Assembly: GCF_000387765.1 (NCBI RefSeq)
Contig: NZ_ARZA01000269.1
Coordinates: 1-50,412, forward strand
DNA: 50,412 nucleotides
Source: Caldisalinibacter kiritimatiensis
GTDB lineage: Bacteria > Bacillota > Clostridia > Tissierellales > Caldisalinibacteraceae
Reading direction: 5' to 3'
The notes beneath the pieces are model-generated. The model was not told the origin of the DNA and did not search any database. It saw only the letters and a list, made by a program, of their open reading frames with translations. The translations under genes and the position numbers were made by a program. Of the stretch, positions 33,001-42,156 are shown in pieces (positions within the stretch are counted from its first letter, which is position 1; each line of letters begins with the position of its first letter).

Positions 33001-33236
33001 TGAAGGAGAGGAGTAGATAAACATCCTTTAAAGAGAGTGGAATCCTCGGCTGAAAGATTTCACAAGGCTCTGTTTATTGAAGGTAGCTCTGGAGCTGTCA
33101 AGCTGAAATAAAGTAGGCTTGAACGGTTGTATCCGTTATCTAAAGAGTGCTATATTTTGCTTGAAAGCAGAATATAGAAATAAGGTGGTACCGCGAATAA
33201 TACCCTTCGTCCTTAACTGGATGAAGGGTTTTTTTT
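33001..33236 (+). promoter_or_regulatory. T-box leader controlling the valS operon
   Basis: The T-box core AGGTGGTACCGCG is at 33183-33195, followed by a terminator (ACCCTTCGTCC pairing with GGATGAAGGGT, then eight T). In stem I, ATAAACA (33017-33023) pairs with TGTTTAT (33071-33077), after which the loop reads TGAAGGTAG. The Val codon GUA is at 33083-33085. Compared with the trpS leader it is displaced by one base: the same register here would read GGU. Uncharged tRNA-Val is expected to induce the downstream 56-aa membrane protein and valS. Confidence 0.9.
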
Positions 33237-33254
33237 ATTGGGAGGCTGAGGTAT

Positions 33255-33425
33255 ATGTTTAACATAGGGGCGTTTATGTTTGTTTTAAGTGGGTTTATAG
33301 TGTTTGGTTCAGATATACAGTATAGAAAAGGAAAGATTAATTCACTTAAATCATTGTTAGTAGTTAAATCCATAGGTTTATTAATGGCTGTAATAGGAGC
33401 AATATTAATGTTTTATGGTAAATAG
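33255..33425 (+). CDS. Small two-helix membrane protein in the valS leader operon
   Basis: A 56-aa protein between the T-box terminator and valS. GGGAGG (33240-33245) precedes the ATG at 33255, nine bases away. Two hydrophobic segments (MFVLSGFIVFGS and VKSIGLLMAVIGAILMF) flank a basic loop (QYRKGKINSLKS), so it probably forms a membrane hairpin with the loop in the cytosol. It lies in the T-box transcript, so its production should track valine-tRNA charging. I do not recognise the family. Coding support: binding site, uninterrupted frame, sensible topology. A 40-base gap leads to valS. Confidence 0.65.
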   Translation: MFNIGAFMFVLSGFIVFGSDIQYRKGKINSLKSLLVVKSIGLLMAVIGAILMFYGK

Positions 33426-33465
33426 TTATTAAGTTACAAACAAAAATTGATAGGAGGGATAAGTA

Positions 33466-36114
33466 GTGGGAAAAAACTTAGCTAAAAAGTATAATCCTAA
33501 GGAATTTGAAGAGAGAATATATAAATATTGGAATGAAAATGGATATTTTAAAGCAGAACCAAATGAAGAGAAAGAACCTTTTACTATAATGATGCCACCA
33601 CCAAATGTAACAGGTAAACTTCATATGGGTCATGCCCTTAATAATACAATACAGGATACCCTAATTAGATGGAAGAGAATGGAAGGTTATGAGACTCTAT
33701 GGCTTCCAGGAACTGACCATGCGAGTATTTCAACAGAGGCTAAGGTTGTGGCTAAAATAGAGTCTGAAGGCAAGAGTAAAAAAGAATTAGGGAGAGAAAA
33801 ATTCCTAGAAGAAGCCTGGGCTTGGACAGAAGAGTATGGTGGGAATATAAGAAACCAGCTTAAAAAACTAGGCGTTTCTTGTGACTGGACAAAAGAAAGA
33901 TTTACTTTAGACAAAGGGTTAAGTAAAGCTGTTGAAGAAGTTTTCATCAGATTATATGAAAAAGGGTTAATTTACAGAGGAGATAGAATTATAAACTGGT
34001 GTCCTAGTTGCGGAACAGCTCTATCGGATGCTGAGGTTGAGCACGAAGAGAAGCAGGGTAAGTTATGGCATATAAAATATCCAGTTAAAGATAGTGACGA
34101 ATATATAGTAATAGCAACTACTAGACCTGAAACTATGCTTGGAGACCTTGCTGTAGCAGTACATCCAGAGGATGAAAGATATAAACATTTAATAGGTAAA
34201 AAAGTTGTATTACCATTAGTTAATAGAGAAATACCTATAATTGCAGATGAATATGTTGAGATGGAATTTGGTACAGGAGCAGTAAAGATAACTCCATCCC
34301 ATGACCCAAATGACTTTGAAGTAGGAGCAAGACATAATTTAGGGCAATTAAAAGTTATGAATGATGACGCATCAATAAATGAGCATGGTGGTAAGTATCA
34401 AGGATTAGATAGATATGAAGCTAGAAAACAAATTGTTAATGATTTAGATGAACAAGGTTATTTAGTTAAAATAGAAGACCATACTCATAATGTTGGACAT
34501 TGTGAGAGATGTAAGACAGTTGTAGAGCCTATTATATCTAAGCAATGGTTCGTATCAATGAAAACATTAGCTGAACCAGCTATGAAAGCATATAAAGAGG
34601 GAAAAGTTAAATTTGTGCCAGAAAGATTCGGGAAAATTTATATGCACTGGCTAGAAAACATAAGAGACTGGTGTATATCAAGACAATTATGGTGGGGACA
34701 TAGATTACCAGTTTACTATTGTCAAGATTGTGATGAAGTTATAGTGTCAAGAGAAACTCCTGAAAAATGTAGTAACTGTGAAAGCACAAATATTAAGCAG
34801 GACCCAGATACATTGGATACTTGGTTCTCATCTGCATTGTGGCCATTTTCTACATTAGGTTGGCCAGAAGAGACAGAAGAACTTAAATACTTCTATCCTA
34901 CAGATGTATTAGTTACAGGATATGATATTATATTCTTCTGGGTTATAAGAATGGTATTTTCAGGATTAGAACACATGGGAGAAGTACCATTTAATGATGT
35001 AGTAATAAATGGACTAGTTAGGGATGCGCAAGGTAGAAAAATGAGTAAGTCACTTGGCAATGGAATAGACCCACTTGAAATAATAGATAAATATGGCTCA
35101 GACGCATTAAGATTTACGTTAGTTACAGGAAATACACCAGGTAATGATATGAGATTCCATATGGAAAGGGTAGAGGCAAGTAGAAACTTTGCTAATAAGT
35201 TATGGAATGCAACAAGATTTGTTATTATGAATCTAGGAGACGAAATAATTAGTGAAGAAGAAGCTAAAGAGTTATTAAGAGAAGAAGATAAATGGATTAT
35301 TTCAAGAATAAACGACGTAGTTAAAGAAGTAACTGAAAATTTAAGAAAATACGAATTAGGTATGACAGCTCAAAAAATATATGACTTTACGTGGAATGAA
35401 TACTGTGACTGGTACATCGAGATGGTAAAAACAAGGCTATATGGAGAAGACGAAAATGAAAAGAATACAGCTAGATATGTATTATTAACAGTATTAAAAG
35501 ATATATTAAAACTACTTCATCCATTTATGCCGTTTATAACTGAAGAAATATGGAATCATCTTCCTGGAACTGAAAAGAGTTTAATAGTTTCAGAATGGCC
35601 AAAGCATAAAGAAGAAAACAACTATGAAGATTCAGTAAGAAGAATTAGTTTTGTAATGGAGGCTATTAAGAGCATAAGAAACATCAGAGCAGAAATGAAT
35701 GTAGTACCTTCTAAGAAGGCAAAAGTGATTTTTGTAACAACTAATGAAGAAATAAAAGATACTCTATTAAAAGGAGAAGAATTCTTTGTAAATCTAGCAT
35801 CTGCTTCACAAATAGAGGTTAAAGAAAACAAAGACAATATTGGTGAAGACGCTATGTCTGCAGTAGTAGAAAGCTGTCAGATATTCTTACCATTAGAAGA
35901 ATTAGTAGATATAAAAAAAGAAATTGAAAGATTAGAGAAAGAGAAGGAAAGATTAGATAAAGAATTAGATAGAGTAAATAAAAAGCTATCAAATGAAGGA
36001 TTTGTAAATAAAGCTCCTGAGCATGTTGTTAATGCAGAAAGAGAGAAAAAGGTTAAGTATCAGCAGATGATGGATAAAGTATTAGAAAGATTGAATAATT
36101 TAAAAAACAGATAA
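33466..36114 (+). CDS. valS: Valyl-tRNA synthetase
   Basis: An 882-aa class I synthetase of normal length, starting at GTG after AGGAGGG. The HIGH-type motif HMGH is at 53-56 after PPPNVTGKL, and KMSKS is at 525-529. The editing domain includes [11 protein letters not shown] and the tail of the catalytic core GSDALRFTL. Residues about 815-880 are the ValRS coiled-coil arm ([16 protein letters not shown] onward). Paired cysteines around 338-341, 418-421 and 432-435 suggest metal binding, which is common in this family. It charges tRNA-Val in the cytosol. It is controlled by the T-box upstream and ends at two successive hairpins. Confidence 0.97.
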   Translation: MGKNLAKKYNPKEFEERIYKYWNENGYFKAEPNEEKEPFTIMMPPPNVTGKLHMGHALNNTIQDTLIRWKRMEGYETLWLPGTDHASISTEAKVVAKIESEGKSKKELGREKFLEEAWAWTEEYGGNIRNQLKKLGVSCDWTKERFTLDKGLSKAVEEVFIRLYEKGLIYRGDRIINWCPSCGTALSDAEVEHEEKQGKLWHIKYPVKDSDEYIVIATTRPETMLGDLAVAVHPEDERYKHLIGKKVVLPLVNREIPIIADEYVEMEFGTGAVKITPSHDPNDFEVGARHNLGQLKVMNDDASINEHGGKYQGLDRYEARKQIVNDLDEQGYLVKIEDHTHNVGHCERCKTVVEPIISKQWFVSMKTLAEPAMKAYKEGKVKFVPERFGKIYMHWLENIRDWCISRQLWWGHRLPVYYCQDCDEVIVSRETPEKCSNCESTNIKQDPDTLDTWFSSALWPFSTLGWPEETEELKYFYPTDVLVTGYDIIFFWVIRMVFSGLEHMGEVPFNDVVINGLVRDAQGRKMSKSLGNGIDPLEIIDKYGSDALRFTLVTGNTPGNDMRFHMERVEASRNFANKLWNATRFVIMNLGDEIISEEEAKELLREEDKWIISRINDVVKEVTENLRKYELGMTAQKIYDFTWNEYCDWYIEMVKTRLYGEDENEKNTARYVLLTVLKDILKLLHPFMPFITEEIWNHLPGTEKSLIVSEWPKHKEENNYEDSVRRISFVMEAIKSIRNIRAEMNVVPSKKAKVIFVTTNEEIKDTLLKGEEFFVNLASASQIEVKENKDNIGEDAMSAVVESCQIFLPLEELVDIKKEIERLEKEKERLDKELDRVNKKLSNEGFVNKAPEHVVNAEREKKVKYQQMMDKVLERLNNLKNR

Positions 36115-36120
36115 GGAATA

Positions 36121-36144
36121 GGGCCTAAGCACAGGCCCTTTTTT
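36121..36144 (+). terminator. Rho-independent terminator after valS
   Basis: Stem GGGCCT paired with AGGCCC over AAGCAC, followed by six T. Confidence 0.88.
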
Positions 36145-36230
36145 ATAACACATAGGAAATTATAATCAAATTAAATTTGCGGATAAAATATAATTTCCGT
36201 TATGTGTTTCAAAAAAGTCAACCTAGAGAA

Positions 36231-36257
36231 TCTTCCATTTTAATGGAAGACTTTTTT
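36231..36257 (+). terminator. Second terminator-like hairpin downstream of valS
   Basis: TCTTCCATT pairs with AATGGAAGA over two T, followed by C and six T. It may back up the first terminator or end a short transcript of its own; no gene lies between the two. Confidence 0.75.
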
Positions 36258-36343
36258 ATTAACAAAATTTAATAAAAAATATCAGGCATATAATATCAAA
36301 ACATTCAGAAAAGTGCTAATATATCTATAAGGGGGGAATAAAA

Positions 36344-38014
36344 ATGGGAAATGATAATAAAAAAAGCCTTAAGAAGACTATATCATTTTTTATAATAACT
36401 TTAGCTATAATATTCATATTACATGTATTATTCAATATTCAGATAATATTAAAACAACCATCTGAAAGTTGGAGTAAAGGTGTTGATTTAAGCGTTACTA
36501 CTTTTAATAGACCAGTTTCTGCACAGTTTATAACTAAAGATATTGGAATATTAGTGTACCCAGTTAAGGATGGTAAGAAAGTATTAGGAGTTACTAAAGT
36601 AGATGAAAAGTTGAATGTTATTGATACATATGAAGTTGGTTTTGAGATGTTTAATTTTAATAAAGTTAAAAAGAATGATTTTGTTTTCAAAAACAAATAT
36701 ATTTTTTGGAGAAATTATAGTAATAACAATTTATACATTTCAGAGTTTGACGAAGAATTTAAGAGTATTATTAATAGTAGAAAAATATTTGAAGGTGTAA
36801 AAGGGTTTAGTGTGGTTAATAAGGACAATGTTTATTATATTGCATTAATAAATTTAGATGAAGAAGTAGAAGTTTATAAAATAAAAAATAATCATAAACA
36901 AAAAATTGATACTCCTAAAGATATTAAGAATGTTCAAATGACAAATTTAATAAGGCATAATGATAAATTATATTTACAAATAGTTAATGAGGAAAGAAAA
37001 GATAGCTTTAAAAAACAGGTTAATATAGCTGAATATTCTAATGAAAGAATAATAGGTATACAGCGAATAGGTTCTATATCTACAAATACACAGGTAGATA
37101 TAGAGGATATAATATTAGGTGTTGACAAAGATTTTGTTTATTCTTTTACGATAATGCAAGTTCAAGGAGAAAGGACATATAAATACATTATTGACGGTTA
37201 TAATAGAAACAATAATACTCAGCTTGAAAGAATGGAGATTAAAGCTTATAAAAGATATACAGACAAAGTTTTTACTAGTGTACCGATATTAGCTAATTCA
37301 CATACCGAGAACTTAAAAGTTTTTACTACTGCAAATACTGATTTAGATATATATAATGTTAATTCAAATGGAATAAAAATGACTTTAAATGGGAATGAAA
37401 TAAAAAATATAGAACTTATGACAAATACAAATTCATGGTCACACCAGTTATCTTTAATTGATAATGGGAGTATAAAACATATTTTTTGGCTTGAACCAAA
37501 TGGGTTTGGGAAAGGTTCAATGATTAAAGGTGCAACCAATAATAAAATGGCGTTTGATATATTAAATAAATTTGAGTTAAAGGATTTGAAAATAGCAATT
37601 TATAGAGAAATACCTGTATTTTCATATCTATTCTTGTTATTAGGAGCATCTCAATTATTAAATTCACTACCAGTGCTAATATGGTTGGGAATAATATTCT
37701 TTTTCTCTAGCTATTTTGAAGAAAAACCTAAAGTGGCTATTATACCAGGTATAGTTCTGAACTTTATATGTCAGATATTGTACGTGAATTCATTTTATAC
37801 ATATGATAAGATAATTTATTTTCCAGAGTTACTCAAATATACAGGACTAAAAGTCATTATTCCTATTATTATGACTATACTAGGATATTTAGTTATGAAA
37901 ATATATAAGAATGAATACAATGATGCTTCATTATCTCGTATGTATTTAGTATTTTGGGCTTTTAGTTATGTATTTGCAAATTATATTTATGCTCCATATT
38001 TGTTTATTAAATAG
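36344..38014 (+). CDS. Unrecognised membrane protein with large extracytoplasmic domain
   Basis: A 556-aa protein I do not recognise. One membrane segment (about residues 13-35) is followed by roughly 380 residues outside the membrane. These are rich in beta-strand patterns with recurring short blocks such as DKLYLQIV, DNVYYIAL and DFVYSFTI, suggesting a beta-propeller-like fold. The C-terminal 150 residues hold about four or five membrane segments (ELKDLKIAIYREIPVFSYLF onward). AGGGGGG precedes the ATG. It lies alone between valS terminators and the hairpin before folC. The layout, sensor-like outside domain plus multi-pass tail, would fit a transport or envelope-maintenance role, but that is a guess. 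Confidence 0.75.
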   Translation: MGNDNKKSLKKTISFFIITLAIIFILHVLFNIQIILKQPSESWSKGVDLSVTTFNRPVSAQFITKDIGILVYPVKDGKKVLGVTKVDEKLNVIDTYEVGFEMFNFNKVKKNDFVFKNKYIFWRNYSNNNLYISEFDEEFKSIINSRKIFEGVKGFSVVNKDNVYYIALINLDEEVEVYKIKNNHKQKIDTPKDIKNVQMTNLIRHNDKLYLQIVNEERKDSFKKQVNIAEYSNERIIGIQRIGSISTNTQVDIEDIILGVDKDFVYSFTIMQVQGERTYKYIIDGYNRNNNTQLERMEIKAYKRYTDKVFTSVPILANSHTENLKVFTTANTDLDIYNVNSNGIKMTLNGNEIKNIELMTNTNSWSHQLSLIDNGSIKHIFWLEPNGFGKGSMIKGATNNKMAFDILNKFELKDLKIAIYREIPVFSYLFLLLGASQLLNSLPVLIWLGIIFFFSSYFEEKPKVAIIPGIVLNFICQILYVNSFYTYDKIIYFPELLKYTGLKVIIPIIMTILGYLVMKIYKNEYNDASLSRMYLVFWAFSYVFANYIYAPYLFIK

Positions 38015-38061
38015 TATATAGATGTGAATGAATAAAATAAATTAAGAGGTAGAACATTTTG

Positions 38062-38097
38062 GGATGGCAGCTTTATAGCTGCTATCTTTAAGTTTTT
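38062..38097 (+). terminator. Probable terminator after the membrane protein gene
   Basis: GATGGCAGCT pairs with AGCTGCTATC (one G-U) over TTAT, followed by T-rich sequence. The T run is interrupted, so termination may be partial. Confidence 0.65.
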
Positions 38098-38158
38098 CTT
38101 GTTTTATTTAATTAGTAATTATAAAATATAGAATATACTAAGTATCAGGAGTGAGAAT

Positions 38159-39454
38159 ATGAAGTATAATGAAGCACTTGAATATATTCACAGTACTAGA
38201 AAATTTGGAAGTAAATTAGGGCTAGAAAATATAAGAAAATTACTAGAGTTGTTAGGCAATCCTCATAAAGAATTAAAAATTATACATATAGCAGGGACAA
38301 ATGGAAAAGGTTCTACTTCATCTTTTATTGCTAGTATTCTTAAAGAAGGAAATTTTAAGGTAGGTTTATTTACTTCTCCTTATTTAGAAAAGTTCACAGA
38401 AAGGATAAGAATTAACGGGGAATATATAAAGGAAGAAGAACTTGCTGAAATAACGGAGATGGTTAAAGATAAAGTAAAAGCAATGTTACGAAAAGGATAT
38501 AATCATCCTACAGAATTTGAAATAGTTACTGCTATAGCTTTTATGTATTATAAAAAACAGAAAGTAGATTATGTAGTATTAGAGGTTGGTCTTGGAGGTA
38601 GATATGATTCCACTAATATAATAGATACTCCTTTAGCTTCAGTGATTACTCCTATTTCATTAGACCATATGCATATACTTGGAGATACTTTAGGTAAAAT
38701 TGCATATGAAAAGGCAGGTATTATTAAAGACAATAGTATTGTAATTTGCCATCCTCAGGAAAATGAAGCTATAGAGGTTATAAAGAAAGTTGCTAAAGAA
38801 AAAAGTTCAGAAATTATCATAGCACCAATCAATAATGCTAGGATTGAAAATATAAGCTCAACAGGAAGTGAGTTTAGCTTTAAATATAGAAACAATAACT
38901 TTAAGCGTTTGAATATAAGACTTTTAGGAAGACATCAAATAAATAATGCGATTGTTGCTCTGATTACAATTTTAGAGCTTAAAGAAAAGGGGTTAGTTAA
39001 TATATCATATAATTCAATTATAAAAGGATTAGAAAATACTAAATGGAAAGGTAGATTAGAAGTATTAATGCAAAATCCTACCTTTGTCATAGATGGAGCT
39101 CATAATCGTCAAGGTTCTGAGAGTTTAAAAAAGGCTATTACAGAATTATTTAAATATGATAGATTAATTTTAGGTATGGGAATTTTGAGAGATAAAGAAG
39201 TAGAATATATTATACAAAACTTAGCTCCATTGGCTGACCAAGTTATTGTAACTGAAGCAAATAGTCCTAGAACACTAAAAGCAGAAGAATTAGCTGAAAG
39301 TGTAAGAGAATACAATGAGAATATAATTATAAAGAATAAATTAGAAAGTGCAATAGATAGAGCATTTGATATGGCAGACAAAAAAGATTTGATTGTATTT
39401 TCAGGTTCACTGTATTTAATAGGTGATGTAAGAAAATATATAAAAAATAAATAG
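38159..39454 (+). CDS. folC: Folylpolyglutamate / dihydrofolate synthase
   Basis: A 431-aa Mur-ligase-superfamily enzyme. GTNGKGST at 46-53 is the ATP-binding loop in its FolC form. LFTSPYLEKFTERIRING follows, then EVGLGGRYDSTNI, TPISLDHMHILGDTLGKIAYEKAGI and VIDGAHNRQG, all diagnostic of FolC. It adds glutamate to (dihydro)folate or to dihydropteroate in the cytosol. Length is normal. AGGAGTGAG precedes the ATG. In some clostridia folC follows valS; here an unknown membrane protein gene lies between them. Confidence 0.95.
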   Translation: MKYNEALEYIHSTRKFGSKLGLENIRKLLELLGNPHKELKIIHIAGTNGKGSTSSFIASILKEGNFKVGLFTSPYLEKFTERIRINGEYIKEEELAEITEMVKDKVKAMLRKGYNHPTEFEIVTAIAFMYYKKQKVDYVVLEVGLGGRYDSTNIIDTPLASVITPISLDHMHILGDTLGKIAYEKAGIIKDNSIVICHPQENEAIEVIKKVAKEKSSEIIIAPINNARIENISSTGSEFSFKYRNNNFKRLNIRLLGRHQINNAIVALITILELKEKGLVNISYNSIIKGLENTKWKGRLEVLMQNPTFVIDGAHNRQGSESLKKAITELFKYDRLILGMGILRDKEVEYIIQNLAPLADQVIVTEANSPRTLKAEELAESVREYNENIIIKNKLESAIDRAFDMADKKDLIVFSGSLYLIGDVRKYIKNK

Positions 39455-39511
39455 TTATTATTTTCTCCTTATTGAATAAACTAATAATATATATTCATAG
39501 GGAGGATTTTT

Positions 39512-39730
39512 ATGTCTATAATCGATTTTACCCCCTATAAAGGGTTAAGTGATGATGAACTTTTAAATATTGCGTATCAAAAGATATTAAATCTTAGACA
39601 ATTATCTAATGATAATAAATATATAGAATATTGGGAAGTAGCTATGGAGCTAAATGAAATGATTAGAGAAATAAAGAATAGAGGATTAAAAATAGATAGA
39701 GCAAGTTTTATTAATAGAATATTTGTTTAA
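39512..39730 (+). CDS. Hypothetical 72-aa protein
   Basis: An unrecognised 72-aa protein with AGGGAGG before its ATG. After MSIIDFTPYKGLSDDEL it is mainly helical (LLNIAYQKILNLRQL, YWEVAMELNEMIREIKNRGL), with no signal peptide, membrane segment or cysteine. It follows folC by 57 bases on the same strand without a clear terminator, so it may be the last gene of that transcript. Confidence 0.72.
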   Translation: MSIIDFTPYKGLSDDELLNIAYQKILNLRQLSNDNKYIEYWEVAMELNEMIREIKNRGLKIDRASFINRIFV

Positions 39731-39809
39731 TAAATTTCTTTGAATACTCACCTTACAAGAAATGCTGCATAAACTAGATTATAGGTAATAGCACTTAGAG
39801 GTGATATAG

Positions 39810-40745
39810 ATGTGTACTTGTAAGGGGAGGTTAATAGTAGCAAATATGGGGGATGACTCTTTATCTATTTTAGATATAAAGAGTTTATCTGTTATAGATA
39901 CAATTTCACTAGGACCTATGGCAAGAAATTTTAAAAATAAAAATTTATATATAAATGGTACACGTATAGGACCCCATTGTATAGTATCAGATGAGTGTAA
40001 TATAGTTTATTCAGTAAACTCTTATCATAATAGCTTATTTAAAGTAAACATTGAAAATAAAGAGATTGAAGACATAGTTTATGTAGGTACATGTCCTAGC
40101 CATGTGGAAATAAATGAAGACTTAATATTTGTTACTAATAGTGATTCAAATTCTGTATCAATTATAGATAAAAATAAATTTAACTTAGTAGCTAATATTC
40201 CAGTAAGTGACAAACCACACGATATAAAGTTAGATAAGGAGGATAATAAGCTATATATAACTAATAATGAAGGAGATAGTTTACATGTAATTTTATTAGA
40301 TGACTTTCAAGAAAAAGAGATTAGATTAAGTAGTAATCCTCTTCATATTATAATTAAGCAACATAAATTATATATTTTATCATCTAGAATTAATGGAATA
40401 TCAAAAAGTAGCATAACTATCTTAAATAAAGAATCATATAAGCTTATCAACAAATTAAATATAGAAGGAATAGTTGTAGATATGATAGTTATGACGAATG
40501 GAAAAGTATTATATGCAACTAACGCAGAAGATGGATATTTATATAAAATTAATATAAATGATAATAGAGTGATTGGTAAGTATTTCTTAGGAGGAATGCC
40601 TAATGTTATGTTATGGGATGGTAGAGATTTAATTTATATAACTAATGCATATAATAATTACTTAACAGTATTTGATATAACTAAAGAAGAAATAGTAAAA
40701 AATATTAAGGTAGGCATAGAACCGGCAGGAATGTTGATTGTATAA
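39810..40745 (+). CDS. YncE-like YVTN beta-propeller protein
   Basis: A 311-aa beta-propeller. At least six repeats of about 40-45 residues contain the YVTN pattern: RLIVANMGDDSLSILD, IVYSVNSYHNSLFKVN, LIFVTNSDSNSVSIID, KLYITNNEGDSLHVI, VLYATNAEDGYLYKI and LIYITNAYNNYLTVFD. Each has a recurring asparagine in the turn. There is no signal peptide, so unlike secreted YncE it appears cytosolic or mother-cell located. It starts MCTCKGR, with two cysteines. Such proteins are scaffolds or bind ligands at the propeller centre; the role is unknown. AGAGGTGAT precedes the ATG and a terminator follows. Confidence 0.88.
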   Translation: MCTCKGRLIVANMGDDSLSILDIKSLSVIDTISLGPMARNFKNKNLYINGTRIGPHCIVSDECNIVYSVNSYHNSLFKVNIENKEIEDIVYVGTCPSHVEINEDLIFVTNSDSNSVSIIDKNKFNLVANIPVSDKPHDIKLDKEDNKLYITNNEGDSLHVILLDDFQEKEIRLSSNPLHIIIKQHKLYILSSRINGISKSSITILNKESYKLINKLNIEGIVVDMIVMTNGKVLYATNAEDGYLYKININDNRVIGKYFLGGMPNVMLWDGRDLIYITNAYNNYLTVFDITKEEIVKNIKVGIEPAGMLIV

Positions 40746-40749
40746 ACCA

Positions 40750-40775
40750 GAAGAGGGACTGAAGTCCCTCTTTAA
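40750..40775. terminator. Terminator between convergent genes
   Basis: AAGAGGGAC pairs with GTCCCTCTT over TGAA, T-rich on the right. It ends the propeller gene and probably also the convergent DUF4364 gene. Confidence 0.85.
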
Positions 40776-41302
40776 TTATTAGTAAGTAAATCTAATATTT
40801 TTTTGTAAATGTCTTGAGGATTTTCTTTCCATTTTTTGCATATCATTTTGGCTTGTTTATTTGATACTACGTTTAAAGACAGATTAAACAAAGTAATATC
40901 ATTTTCAATTACTTTTAAGTTAACAATGTATTCAGCATCATTTTTTTTGTAGTAATTTCCGATTATTTGAGTTTCTTTTATCATTTCTTCTTTTTTCTTT
41001 TCGGTCATTGTATCAATTTTTTCTTTTACTTCTTTAGGTATTCTATCAATGAAAAAGTTAAGAGTTTCACTACCTGCTTTTGATAAGTGATAATATTCAT
41101 TTCCATCCTTTGTTGTAAATTCAAGAAATTTTGAAGCTACTAACTCACTAAGAAATTGTTGTACCATAAAATAGTTCATATAATTATTCTCTAAGACAAG
41201 TTGAGTAATATCTGAATTAGTCATTGGTATATCAATTCTGTCGAGAATATATAAAAGTAGTAATTTGTGTTGTGCTAATTCTTTAGGATTATCTGTAAAC
41301 AT
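40772..41302 (-). CDS. DUF4364 family winged-helix protein
   Basis: A 176-aa protein of the clostridial DUF4364 family. The N-terminal 85 residues form a winged helix: KLLLLYILDRIDIPMTNSDI, then YFMVQQFLSELVASKFLEF and the wing NEYYHLSKAGSETLNFF. The rest is a mixed domain starting IPKEVKEKIDTMTEKKKEEM with beta strands to the end. It is likely a DNA-binding transcription regulator; targets are unknown. AAGGTGG lies upstream of the start on the minus strand, and a bidirectional terminator separates it from the SASP gene behind it. Confidence 0.85.
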   Translation of the reverse strand: MFTDNPKELAQHKLLLLYILDRIDIPMTNSDITQLVLENNYMNYFMVQQFLSELVASKFLEFTTKDGNEYYHLSKAGSETLNFFIDRIPKEVKEKIDTMTEKKKEEMIKETQIIGNYYKKNDAEYIVNLKVIENDITLFNLSLNVVSNKQAKMICKKWKENPQDIYKKILDLLTNN

Positions 41303-41346
41303 TTTACCACCTTCTTTTTTATTACCTATATTAGATTATACCATAT

Positions 41347-41387
41347 AAAAAAGGAGAAGTGATAAAAATATCACTTCTCCTTTTTTA
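41347..41387. terminator. Strong symmetric terminator after the SASP gene
   Basis: An 18-bp perfect stem, AAAAAAGGAGAAGTGATA and its complement over AAAA. The A and T runs make it usable in both directions; it serves the minus-strand SASP gene. Confidence 0.92.
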
Positions 41388-41398
41388 AATATTTTATA

Positions 41399-41605
41399 TT
41401 ATTTTCCTGACATTTGTCTTTCAGCTTGCTCAACAAGCCTTTTAGTCATATATCCACCTACATAACCGTTTTGTCTAGAACTTAAGTTTCCTTTATCTAT
41501 ATTTTCATAGTTAGATAATCCTAATTCATTGGCGATTTCTATTTTCATTTGGTTAAGAGCTTGCCTAGCTTCAGGAACAATTATTCTATTACCTCTTCTA
41601 GCCAT
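41399..41605 (-). CDS. Alpha/beta-type small acid-soluble spore protein
   Basis: A 68-aa SASP. The start is set at 41605 (MARRGNRIIVPEARQ), preceded by GGGAGGG; the longer open frame adds a non-SASP stretch. It has all the family features: EARQALNQMKIEIANELG, with EIANE as the cleavage site of the germination protease GPR, and GNLSSRQNGYVGGYMTKRLV in the C-terminal half. These proteins coat spore DNA, shift it to an A-like form and protect it from UV and heat. They are made in the forespore under sigma-G. The gene demonstrates a spore-forming host. Confidence 0.97.
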   Translation of the reverse strand: MARRGNRIIVPEARQALNQMKIEIANELGLSNYENIDKGNLSSRQNGYVGGYMTKRLVEQAERQMSGK

Positions 41606-41763
41606 TGTATACCCTCCCAAATAGATATTATAAACAGCATCTATGTTTGATACTGTATTATTAATATAACCTATATTTAAAACAAATATGTTAGCAATAA
41701 AATAAAATATGAATAAATAATACTGTTTAAGCATATAATTAATATTTAAGGAAATTTTTAAAA

Positions 41764-41791
41764 ATCCTGGAGATATGATTTTCTCCAGGAT
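41764..41791 (-). terminator. Terminator of the 62-aa gene
   Basis: ATCCTGGAGA pairs with TCTCCAGGAT; on the minus strand a T run follows. Confidence 0.85.
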
Positions 41792-41798
41792 AATGAAA

Positions 41799-41987
41799 CT
41801 AAGTTAATTTATCTTTAATAGGGACTTTTACATCTCCTCTAGTACCATGCTTATGCACACTGTTTAATTGAGTCTTTTGAGATTTTGCTTCTCGGTGATA
41901 ATGGCGTTCATCATTAGTTATGTTTATAGCGGAGTATTCAACCTGCTTACCTTTAACATTTGTAAATCTACTTTTTCTTATAGACAA
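41799..41987 (-). CDS. Hypothetical 62-aa basic protein
   Basis: An unrecognised 62-aa protein, minus strand. A TTG start at 41987 is chosen because AAAGGAG lies about ten bases before it; a GTG at 41996 overlaps that site. The sequence is very basic and His-rich (ERHYHREAKSQ, SVHKHGTRGD) and ends VPIKDKLT. It sits directly behind the SASP gene with its own terminator. A spore-related role is possible because of the neighbours and basic composition, but nothing in the sequence proves it. Confidence 0.6.
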   Translation of the reverse strand: MSIRKSRFTNVKGKQVEYSAINITNDERHYHREAKSQKTQLNSVHKHGTRGDVKVPIKDKLT

Positions 41988-42156
41988 AATACACACTCCT
42001 TTAAATATAAACAGATATTATCATCTGATTACATAATTTATTATTTCCATATACTAAATCTAGGATACTGTGAAAAATTAGTATATTTGTATAATAGATT
42101 TTTGTAAAAAATTAAAATATAATTAAAGTATAATAAAATGAAAGGATGAAAAATAT

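Noticed and set aside
33140-33373. Minus-strand reading frame across the valS T-box and the 56-aa gene
   Set aside because: It is antisense to a structured T-box terminator and a better supported plus-strand gene, and has no ribosome binding site.
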